DNA of 37,480 nucleotides from Flavobacteriales bacterium (GTDB lineage Bacteria; Bacteroidota; Bacteroidia; CAIKAF01): NCBI GenBank assembly GCA_022402535.1, contig JAKRSD010000004.1, positions 1 to 37,480 of the forward strand, read 5' to 3'. Shown piece by piece: positions 1 to 6,745 of this stretch (position 1 is its first letter; each line of letters starts with the position of its first letter). The notes under the pieces were generated by a model. It saw only the letters and a program-made list of their open reading frames with translations, ran no database searches and was not told where the DNA came from. The position numbers and the translations under genes were made by a program.

Positions 1-91
1 TTTTTTACTATTTTCGGGAACAGAACGGAGGTTTTTAGACAAACTGCCGTTACCGCCAATGCTAGAAAACCGTAAACACAACAAAAATTCG

Positions 92-99
92 TAACTTTG
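92..99 (+). promoter_or_regulatory. Bacteroidota -7 box TAACTTTG
   Basis: TAACTTTG matches the TAnnTTTG consensus of Bacteroidota sigma factors exactly. Only four bases separate it from the methyltransferase ATG, so the message would be leaderless or nearly so. No clear -33 element is seen. Confidence 0.5.
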
Positions 100-103
100 A
101 AGA

Positions 104-1135
104 ATGGAATATTGGGAAGAAATAAATAGTAAACTAAAACCTTGGATTGACACTGATTTGAATAAAACAGTAGTTGACCTATTTGCAGGTTGTGGTGGAC
201 TTTCCCTTGGGTTTGAAGCTAATGGATTTAAAACTATTGGCTATGAAATGGACGAACAAGCAACCAATACATACAACAAAAACTTAATTGGAGAATGCTT
301 CAATCAAAAGTTGACAGTTGAAACAATATACCCGAAAGCTGATATTGTGATTGGCGGCCCACCTTGCCAACCATTTAGTGTTGGCGGAAAACAACTTGGC
401 TTAAAAGATTCAAGAGACGGTTTTCCGATTTTTCTGTCAGCAATAAGACAACTTGACCCAGAAGTATTGCTTTTTGAAAATGTTCGTGGAATGCTTTACA
501 AAAATAAGTGGTATTTAAAAGAAGTGATTGAAGAACTTGAAAGTTTAGGTTATTACATCAATTACGCCCTTTTAAATGCTGTAAACTATGAAGTTCCACA
601 AAACAGGGAACGAGTTATTGTCATTGGTTCAAAACAAAAAATCAATCTTCCGAAAAAAGTAAACCGAAAAGTAACAGCAGGACAAGCATTGGGAGAACTT
701 GCATTTCAATATGGTGAAGACTCTAAGTTTTTCACGGAATCTATGGACAGATACGTTGCGAATTATGAAAAAGCCTCAAAATGTATAAACCCAAGAGATT
801 TATACTTAGACAGACCTGCAAGAACTTTGACTTGTAGGAATTTAGCAGGTGCAACGGGAGATATGCACCGAGTAAGATTAAAAGACGGTCGCAGACGCAG
901 AATTACGGTTCGTGAAGCTGCAAGACTTCAAAGTTTTCCAGATTGGTTTGAGTTTGCAGGTACAGAAACTCATCAATATAATCAAATTGGTAATGCTGTT
1001 GCCCCAAACTTTGCATATCATTTGGCTTTAAATATCAAAAATCACTTGATGAGAGAAGCCGAAAATCAATATATCATCACAGAAAACGAACAATTAAAAT
1101 TATTTGAGAATGAAGCAGTATATCAGTCCCGATAA
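104..1135 (+). CDS. DNA (cytosine-5-)-methyltransferase, type II RM modification subunit
   Basis: This 343-residue protein transfers a methyl group from S-adenosylmethionine to C5 of cytosine, protecting host DNA from the adjacent endonuclease. Motif I (DLFAGCGGLSLGF, about residues 25-37) binds AdoMet. Motif IV (GGPPCQPFS) supplies the catalytic cysteine at about residue 88. ENV (125-127) is motif VI and QNRERV (from 166) is motif VIII. RPARTLTCR near 237 and the QIGNAVAP motif near 294 are motifs IX and X. The short segment between motifs VIII and IX is the target-recognition domain, but the target cannot be read from it. The ATG at 104 sits four bases after a TAnnTTTG box. The end overlaps the endonuclease start, so the two are probably co-transcribed. 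Confidence 0.93.
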   Translation: MEYWEEINSKLKPWIDTDLNKTVVDLFAGCGGLSLGFEANGFKTIGYEMDEQATNTYNKNLIGECFNQKLTVETIYPKADIVIGGPPCQPFSVGGKQLGLKDSRDGFPIFLSAIRQLDPEVLLFENVRGMLYKNKWYLKEVIEELESLGYYINYALLNAVNYEVPQNRERVIVIGSKQKINLPKKVNRKVTAGQALGELAFQYGEDSKFFTESMDRYVANYEKASKCINPRDLYLDRPARTLTCRNLAGATGDMHRVRLKDGRRRRITVREAARLQSFPDWFEFAGTETHQYNQIGNAVAPNFAYHLALNIKNHLMREAENQYIITENEQLKLFENEAVYQSR

Positions 1136-2126
1136 ATCAAAAACTTTTAGCGAAAAAACATCACAGGTTCAGGAACTGATAAATACCACGCTTTATATAC
1201 TTGATACTTTTGGAATTCCTTTAGATGCCACGCCAAGAAGATTGGAAAGAATGGCAATTGCTTTTTTAGCCAGTGGCGACATTAAAAAAGTTGCAGACTT
1301 CAAAATAGCAAAAGACTTGAATAGTGGTTACGCTCTCAAAACAAGAGATATTATCATTTACGTGAACAACCATTTTGGAGAAAATATTAGTTCAGGTTCT
1401 TATGATGATATTCGGAGAAAAGACCTAAAACTACTAACAGTTGCAGAAGTAGTCTTGCAATCAAGCCCAAATTCAGCGACCAACGACTCAACTCGTGGCT
1501 ATTCGATAAATCCGACTTATGCTGAACTAATTAGAAATTTCGGCTCAAAAGATTGGGAGAAAATGGTGTCTGAAAAATTAAAGAATATTGAGCCGTTAAG
1601 CAAAAAACTAAAAAGGGAAAGAGAAATCGCAAAAGTCAATGTTACACTTCCATCAGGTGGTGAACTTACTTTTTCCGCAGGAGGACATAACGACTTACAA
1701 AAAGCAATCATAGAAGACTTTTTACCAAGATACGGACACGGTGCGGAAGTGCTTTATGTAGGAGACACATCTGACAAATATCTTTATCTTGAAAAAGAGA
1801 AACTTGAAGAACTGAATTTCTTTGAAATTTCACACGAAGAGTTGCCAGACGTAATTGCTTACTCAAAAAAGAAGAATTGGCTCTATTTAATAGAAGCTGT
1901 TCACTCTTCGGGTCCGATAAGCGAACTTAGATTAATTCAACTTCAAAAACTTACAAAGGACTGCAAGGCTGACATTGTTTATGTAACGGCATTTTTGAAT
2001 AGACCAAAGTTCAGGCAATTTATGACAGATATTGCTTGGGAAACAGAAGTTTGGATTGCAGATAATCCCGACCATTTAGTGCATTTTAATGGAGACAAAT
2101 TTCTCGGACCATATAAGCCTGAATAA
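1110..2126 (+). CDS. BsuBI/PstI-family type II restriction endonuclease
   Basis: A 338-residue protein. Its C-terminal half carries the conserved pattern of the BsuBI/PstI restriction endonuclease family: GGHNDLQKAI, then VLYVGDTSDK, HEELPDVIAY, KNWLYLIEAVHSSGPIS, DIVYVTAF and IAWETEVWIAD, ending HFNGDKFLGPY. The D-E/A-type PDEXK residues are likely in the PDV...LIEAV stretch. The N-terminal part (about 1-150) is probably the helical target-recognition half. The ATG at 1110 is preferred over an in-frame TTG at 1104; either way the start overlaps the methyltransferase end by about 26 bases, so translation is probably coupled. Known BsuBI and PstI cut CTGCAG and pair with N6-adenine methyltransferases, whereas this one pairs with a C5-cytosine enzyme, so its specificity may differ. 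Confidence 0.9.
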   Translation: MKQYISPDKSKTFSEKTSQVQELINTTLYILDTFGIPLDATPRRLERMAIAFLASGDIKKVADFKIAKDLNSGYALKTRDIIIYVNNHFGENISSGSYDDIRRKDLKLLTVAEVVLQSSPNSATNDSTRGYSINPTYAELIRNFGSKDWEKMVSEKLKNIEPLSKKLKREREIAKVNVTLPSGGELTFSAGGHNDLQKAIIEDFLPRYGHGAEVLYVGDTSDKYLYLEKEKLEELNFFEISHEELPDVIAYSKKKNWLYLIEAVHSSGPISELRLIQLQKLTKDCKADIVYVTAFLNRPKFRQFMTDIAWETEVWIADNPDHLVHFNGDKFLGPYKPE

Positions 2127-2136
2127 AAAAGCACTA

Positions 2137-2274
2137 GGCGGTAACATCACCTATACGCAAGCAGGAGTTTCGTGCTTCGTAAGACAGGTAAGTGGTAAAT
2201 TTAATGTTCAGTTCTTCGTAGGAAGTTTAGTGGGTAAAAGCCCTGCCTGCGTATAGCTGAGAAAAGTTAGCCGG
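2137..2274. repeat. attC-like imperfect hairpin after the RM genes
   Basis: Outer arms GGCGGTAAC (2137-2145) and GTTAGCC (2266-2272) share a GGTAAC/GTTA core. Inner arms CTATACGCAAGCAGG (2151-2165) and CCTGCCTGCGTATAG (2242-2256) pair over 15 positions with one mismatch, leaving a loop of about 76 bases. Unpaired spacers of 5 and 9 bases separate outer and inner arms, as in integron attC sites. The sequence is not shared with the second site at 21384, but the architecture is. Confidence 0.55.
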
Positions 2275-2364
2275 ATCAATTCAAAAACCAAAACATGGAA
2301 GAATAAAACAAACGCTGGAAAATTACTGTTTATTGAAATTGGAAAAGCCTTTGTAAATCTGTTT

Positions 2365-2562
2365 TTGGGTAATACTTATAACAAAATCGGGTTGAGTTTA
2401 GTTCTTTTAATTCCTGGAATAACTTTTATTTCAATTAGAATATCAGAAAAATTAAAGCATCCTGAAATATTATATATAATTGGAGGATTGTTTACATCAG
2501 CTTCAATAATGTTGATTTTGAAACGGTATTCTGAATTAAAAAAGAAAATAGAATCCCAATAG
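2365..2562 (+). CDS. Possible small two-helix membrane protein (uncertain)
   Basis: An open frame encodes up to 65 residues with two hydrophobic stretches (about residues 8-22 and 34-51) separated by a charged loop and followed by a Lys/Glu-rich tail ending KKKIESQ. The only plausible start here is TTG; the frame stays open upstream to about 2257 with no ATG. It could be the remains of a longer gene, a small cassette gene with an unusual start, or chance. It directly follows the GTTAGCC junction of the first cassette-like unit. The family is not recognised. Confidence 0.25.
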   Translation: MGNTYNKIGLSLVLLIPGITFISIRISEKLKHPEILYIIGGLFTSASIMLILKRYSELKKKIESQ

Positions 2563-2591
2563 AATATTGAAAGGGAAGCACTTCTGGATTT

Positions 2592-2740
2592 GAGCAATCC
2601 GGAAGCCCCTAACGGCAGAATTGCATTCCGCAATTAAAATATATTTCGCTCCTACGGAGCTTTATGTAAATGAAACACAATCGAATCTAGTAATATTCCG
2701 CTCCTACGGAACTTGTTTATTATGTAATTATCCATAAAAT
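2592..2740. repeat. Dispersed REP-like palindrome cluster, copy A
   Basis: Contains AAGCCCCTAACGGC followed by GAATTGCATTCCG, then two copies of the palindrome GCTCCTACGGAGC at 2648-2660 and 2700-2712 (the second with one change), 52 bases apart. The same order and spacing recur at 21516-21640, and the AAGCCC...GAATTGCATTCCG block recurs at about 21836-21863. No coding sequence is seen here. Confidence 0.7.
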
Positions 2741-2805
2741 TCGCTCTCACTGATTACTCCTTACAGACAAAAGAAACATTTACGAAATATCTGTACAATG
2801 TAAAG

Positions 2806-2826
2806 CCCCGACATTAATCGTCGGGG
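2806..2826. repeat. CCCCGAC/GTCGGGG hairpin
   Basis: A perfect 7-bp stem (2806-2812 with 2820-2826) around a 7-base loop in non-coding DNA. It is not followed by a T-run on either strand, so it looks like a REP-type palindrome rather than a terminator. Confidence 0.5.
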
Positions 2827-2896
2827 GAGACATAAAAAACACGCTCTCCCGAATTACAAATCCTTAAACCCTATACCGCAAAATTAAATTCCGCAC

Positions 2897-2924
2897 AAAA
2901 AAAGGTGAGTGATAACACCCACCT
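2897..2924 (-). terminator. Rho-independent terminator read on the minus strand
   Basis: AGGTGAGTG (2903-2911) pairs with CACCCACCT (2916-2924) with one mismatch and an ATAA loop. On the minus strand the stem is followed by a run of seven T (A run 2897-2903). No minus-strand gene is evident immediately upstream of it (2925-3130), so what it terminates is unknown. The rest of 2925-3130 shows no gene. Confidence 0.45.
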
Positions 2925-3130
2925 CAAGCAAAAAAGGCATTTTCAAAATAGATTATTTCTCTACGAGTAAGTAAAATGATTGTTTTTTCTACTCCTTGAA
3001 CAATTATGAAACTATTAAAAATAATTCGTTTTAAACATGTACATTGCCCCTAAATATTCAAATGGCTTCTGATAAGTACTTCCATTTTTCAGAATAGGTC
3101 AAATTCATTTTTCGCTAATACAAATTCATT

Positions 3131-3532
3131 ATGAAATCTTTTTTTACGCTGTCGGCAGTCATTTTTATGGCTATTTGCCTGAGTTCAGACCTGCAGGGGC
3201 AATCATCGGTACTGGGAAAACCCTATAAAATTCGTAATCTGGAAATTGCACAATATGATTTCCCTAATACCATGGATTGGAAGACCGCCAAAAAGGCATG
3301 TTCCAAATTAGGCAAGAGATGGAGATTACCCAACATTAAGGAACTTAAAATGATGAACGAAAACAGAAAAAAACTGGGAAATTTCAAAAAAGATTGGTAC
3401 TGGGCATCAGAAAAAGTAAATCCACATTTCAGTAAAAAAGGGTTTCTGGTCTTTAATTTTCAAGACACCAGTGAATGGTGGTCTGAAGTTGAAATTAAAT
3501 GGAATGTGAGGGCTGTAAAAGGTGCCTACTAA
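3131..3532 (+). CDS. Secreted DUF1566/Lcl-like domain protein
   Basis: A 133-residue protein with an N-terminal signal peptide (MKSFFTLSAVIFMAICLSS, cleavage likely near LQGQ). The mature part has the DUF1566/Lcl C-terminal-domain pattern: MDWKTAKKACSKLG, then RWRLPNIKELKMM, then WYWASEK and a final VRAVKG. This fold resembles C-type-lectin/formylglycine-enzyme-like domains found in exported Bacteroidota proteins. Ligand and role are unknown. It stands alone on the plus strand between REP-like sequence and the convergent minus-strand metal genes. Confidence 0.7.
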   Translation: MKSFFTLSAVIFMAICLSSDLQGQSSVLGKPYKIRNLEIAQYDFPNTMDWKTAKKACSKLGKRWRLPNIKELKMMNENRKKLGNFKKDWYWASEKVNPHFSKKGFLVFNFQDTSEWWSEVEIKWNVRAVKGAY

Positions 3533-3702
3533 TCGAAGCGCTTTCGTACTTTTTTTTAAGAAATTCCCTTATTAAAAATAATCTGTTTCCTTTCAGTTAA
3601 CAAACTGAAAATCCCTATGCAGGGTAATAATAATATTTACTTTTTTATTTACCCTGGCATAAATTGGAAACAAAAGTGGTGTTTGTCAAATAAGAAATCT
3701 GA

Positions 3703-4386
3703 TTATTTTTTCATTTCCTCTTTGCGCGATTCCTTATGCGCTTTCAGTTTTGCTTTTTGGGCATCGTCCAACAAGGCATGTACATTTTTGCGATACGATT
3801 TCTGTATTTCTTCCCTGCGGGTTTTAGCAGCTGTTTCCGTCAGGGTTCCTTTTTCCACTTCCGTTTTCAGGGTTTTCATCTGCGCCTGCTTTTCGGTGAC
3901 CAGGGTCAGCATTTTCGCTTTTTGGTCTTCGCGAAGGCCCACGATTTCATCCATTTTTTTTACTGCCGATTCAGGACTGTGCCCTTGTCCCTTGTAAGAT
4001 TTGTGTTCCTTCATTTTTTCCTGACGATGGGCTTTCAGTTTCGCTTTCTGCTCCTCATTCAGTATTTGGTTCAGGCCGTTGCGGAATTCCTTGCGGATTT
4101 CCATCCGTTGTTTTTTAATAGCCTCTTTGTCGGCACTCGCTTTGGCTTCCGCATGTAGCGCTTTCATTTTTTGCACCTTCACTTCGGCCAGGGATTTTAC
4201 TTTGGTTTTTTGCTCGGGCGAAAGCTGCACCACGGCATCAATTTCGTTTACGATTTCGTCGGGGGTTTTGTGTTTGGGTCCTTTTTCAGAAACGACCACG
4301 AGGTTTTCTGAACTCACTCTGCGGGTTTCTTTTACATCGGTAGCCAAAAGGCTTAAGGCCGAAAGGCCAAGAACTGCTAAATTCAT
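3703..4386 (-). CDS. Spy/CpxP-like periplasmic protein with four LTxxQ-type repeats
   Basis: A 227-residue, very Lys/Glu-rich, largely helical protein with a hydrophobic N-terminus (residues 1-15) that probably acts as an export signal. Four related segments are visible: LSPEQKTKVKSL (from 55), LNEEQKAKLKAH (from 109), LREDQKAKMLTL (from 151) and LDDAQKAKLKAH (from 206). They form two tandem copies of a two-motif unit and resemble the LTxxQ motif of Spy/CpxP/CnrX-type periplasmic proteins. Such proteins are chaperones or metal sensors in envelope stress. It lies 83 bases downstream of copA on the same strand, which suggests a link to copper stress. Assignment is by motif only. Confidence 0.65.
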   Translation of the reverse strand: MNLAVLGLSALSLLATDVKETRRVSSENLVVVSEKGPKHKTPDEIVNEIDAVVQLSPEQKTKVKSLAEVKVQKMKALHAEAKASADKEAIKKQRMEIRKEFRNGLNQILNEEQKAKLKAHRQEKMKEHKSYKGQGHSPESAVKKMDEIVGLREDQKAKMLTLVTEKQAQMKTLKTEVEKGTLTETAAKTRREEIQKSYRKNVHALLDDAQKAKLKAHKESRKEEMKK

Positions 4387-4469
4387 ACGTTTATGTTTTA
4401 AAAGTGATACAACGATTCTTTCTATTCAATCATTGTACCGCGAAATGCAATTAATATGTTAAAGATTGT

Positions 4470-6668
4470 TTACCGTCTTGCCAGCCGCAGGCTGTTGAGT
4501 ACCACCGACACCGAACTCAGGGCCATGGCGGCACCGGCAATCATCGGGTTTAACAGAAATCCATTGAAAGGAAACAAAATACCGGCCGCCACCGGAATGC
4601 CGATGAGATTGTAAATAAACGCCCAAAAAAGATTTTGACGAATACCCGAAACGGTGTTTTTAGACACTTCCCAAAATAGGGGAACCGCTGCGGGTGAGGA
4701 ACTAAGCACGGTTACATGAGCCACATCCATCGCAATATCCGATCCTTTGGCCATGGCGATGCTAACATCGGCTAAGGTCATAGCTTCGGTATCGTTGATG
4801 CCGTCGCCCACCATCACCACGGTTTTGCCTTCGGCTTGCAGTTGTTTTACTTTTTCGGCTTTGTCTGACGGAAGCATGCCACCCATTACATGAGTAATGC
4901 CCAATTCGTTTGCCACGGCTTGGGCAGCCTGTTCATGATCGCCCGTAAGCAACCAGACTTCCAAACCCGACTGTTGAAGCGTACGGACAGCCTTTGCCGA
5001 ATCGGCTTTGATTTTATCGTGCAGCACGGCAACACATAATACCTTTTCGGCATCAGAAAAATATATCACCGTTCCATGATTGGGACCGAATGATTCTTTT
5101 CCCTGAAAGGTATTTTGAATCGTATTTTCAAGCATCCATTTTTCATTGCCCGAAAAATAGGATTGTCCGCCAATTTCCGCTTTGATGCCCCTGCCGGGAA
5201 TAGCCGTGAACCGGTCAACGTCAACCGAAGCCGGTGGATTTTCTTCAAAATAATGGACCACGGCTTTAGCCAAAGGGTGTTCCGAACGTTTTTCAATGGC
5301 ATAAAACACGGAAGAATATCGGATTTGAGCCTGTTCATTGAGCCAGTGTATGGCTTTTACTTCGGGTTTTCCTTCCGTAAGGGTTCCGGTTTTATCAAAA
5401 ATTACTACATCGGTTCGAGCCGCATGTTCCATGGCCTCAGCATCTTTCACCAATACATGATTTTCTGCCGCCCTGCCCATACCCGCCATAAGTGCCGTGG
5501 GAGTGGCCAATCCGAGCGCACAGGGACAGGCAATTACCAATACCGACACGGAAGCCAACAGGGCCTGTGCAAAATAGCTTGTTCCGCCCACCGAAAGCCA
5601 AAGGATGAAGGTGAAAACCGAAATCAACAGAACGATAGGCACAAAAACAGCCGCAATTTTATCCACCAGTTTCTGCACGGGCGCTTTTTGGGTCTGCGCT
5701 TCGCGGATGCGTTGTATGATTTTTCCGAGCAGACTCTCTTCGCCGGTAGATTCCGTAATCATTTTGAAACCGCCCGTTTGGTTGATGGAACCGGCAAACA
5801 CCCGGCTACCGACGGTTTTTTCTGCCGGAAGGGGTTCTCCCGTCAAAGCACTTTCATCCACAAAGGTTTCGCCTGAAATTACTTTTCCGTCAGCCGCAAT
5901 ACGCTCTCCGGGAAGTACCACCACCGTATCGCCTTTCATCAGCGCTTCGGTGGGAATTTGTTTTTCTTCTCCATTGAGAATTACCCGGACGGTATCCATC
6001 CTTAGGCCTTTGAGCTTTTGTAAAGCCGCCGAAGTGCGTGTGGTTGCCCGATCTTCGAGCCATTTTCCTAACAGAATGAACACAATAACCAGGGCAGCCG
6101 ATTCAAAATACACATGCGGATGAATGCCCCGCTCATGCCAGAAATGCGGATTAATCAGGTTAAACAGACTGAACAAAAAGGAAATGCCTGTGCTAAGCGC
6201 CACGAGCGTATCCATGTTGGCGCGTGCATGAAGGGCCAGTTTATAAGCTTTCACAAAAAACGGTCGGCCGGGAAATACAAGAATATACAAGGTGAGCACA
6301 GCGGAAACCCATTTTCCGGGCTCCCATTCCATGAAAAACATACCGAATATAAAGACCGGTATGGCCGGGATAAAAGCGGTTAAAATCTGCCGGTTTCGAA
6401 GTTCTGCTGACCTTCGCCGCTCCTCCTCCGCATCTTCGTCGGCATCTTCGGAATCAATAACCAGTTCAAACCCGGTGGAATCGACCATTTTTTTTAATGT
6501 TTCGGGACCGGTAACAGCCGGGTCATATTGAATCCAGGCGATATGATCTACAATATTCACGCGGGCTTCCAATACGCCGGGTGTATTTTTCAGGGTACCC
6601 TGAACGCCACCCGCACAGCCTGCGCAGGTCATTCCTTTTACGGCAAATCGTTTCGATATGGTGGACAT
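4470..6668 (-). CDS. copA: Cu+-exporting P1B-type ATPase
   Basis: A 732-residue inner-membrane ATPase that pumps cytoplasmic Cu+ outward. It has one N-terminal heavy-metal domain (GMTCAGC, 12-18), an acidic linker (72-86), TGE of the actuator domain (276-278), the metal-site motif CPC (381-383), the phosphorylated Asp in DKTGT (425-429), SEHPLA (462-467) and GDGIND (621-626). YN at 686-687 and MALSS at 715-719 in the last two helices are the Cu+-specific P1B-1 signature, which separates it from Zn/Cd pumps. The ATG at 6668 fits the usual length. It lies in a minus-strand run with the TonB-dependent receptor-like gene upstream and the Spy-like gene downstream. Confidence 0.95.
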   Translation of the reverse strand: MSTISKRFAVKGMTCAGCAGGVQGTLKNTPGVLEARVNIVDHIAWIQYDPAVTGPETLKKMVDSTGFELVIDSEDADEDAEEERRRSAELRNRQILTAFIPAIPVFIFGMFFMEWEPGKWVSAVLTLYILVFPGRPFFVKAYKLALHARANMDTLVALSTGISFLFSLFNLINPHFWHERGIHPHVYFESAALVIVFILLGKWLEDRATTRTSAALQKLKGLRMDTVRVILNGEEKQIPTEALMKGDTVVVLPGERIAADGKVISGETFVDESALTGEPLPAEKTVGSRVFAGSINQTGGFKMITESTGEESLLGKIIQRIREAQTQKAPVQKLVDKIAAVFVPIVLLISVFTFILWLSVGGTSYFAQALLASVSVLVIACPCALGLATPTALMAGMGRAAENHVLVKDAEAMEHAARTDVVIFDKTGTLTEGKPEVKAIHWLNEQAQIRYSSVFYAIEKRSEHPLAKAVVHYFEENPPASVDVDRFTAIPGRGIKAEIGGQSYFSGNEKWMLENTIQNTFQGKESFGPNHGTVIYFSDAEKVLCVAVLHDKIKADSAKAVRTLQQSGLEVWLLTGDHEQAAQAVANELGITHVMGGMLPSDKAEKVKQLQAEGKTVVMVGDGINDTEAMTLADVSIAMAKGSDIAMDVAHVTVLSSSPAAVPLFWEVSKNTVSGIRQNLFWAFIYNLIGIPVAAGILFPFNGFLLNPMIAGAAMALSSVSVVLNSLRLARR

Positions 6669-6745
6669 GATGATGTACTTTTTTATGTGATGGTAAAATT
6701 ACGTTCTTTCCTCTTTGGCGGAATCATTTTCACGCAATATTAACC

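Larger units (their letters stand above)
49..2274. mobile_element. Integron-like gene cassette carrying a restriction-modification system
   Basis: The unit opens with GTTACCGCC at 49-57. Its exact 9-base reverse complement, GGCGGTAAC, lies at 2137-2145 just after the endonuclease gene. That second copy begins an imperfect hairpin of about 138 bp ending in GTTAGCCGG at 2266-2274. In integron cassettes the start of the cassette is complementary to the R'' arm of its own attC, while the R' at the far junction belongs to the next unit; this is the pattern seen here. The genes inside are more AT-rich than the core genes further right, which fits transfer. The core bases (GTTACCG, GTTAGCC) do not fit GTTRRRY and no integrase gene is in the window. 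The cassette interpretation is inference from geometry. Confidence 0.5.

Noticed and set aside
3617-4462. Several plus-strand frames of 126-140 residues
   Set aside because: They are antisense shadows of the Lys/Glu-rich Spy-like gene.
5115-5876. A 253-residue plus-strand frame
   Set aside because: It is a shadow of copA; the minus-strand frame carries all catalytic motifs.
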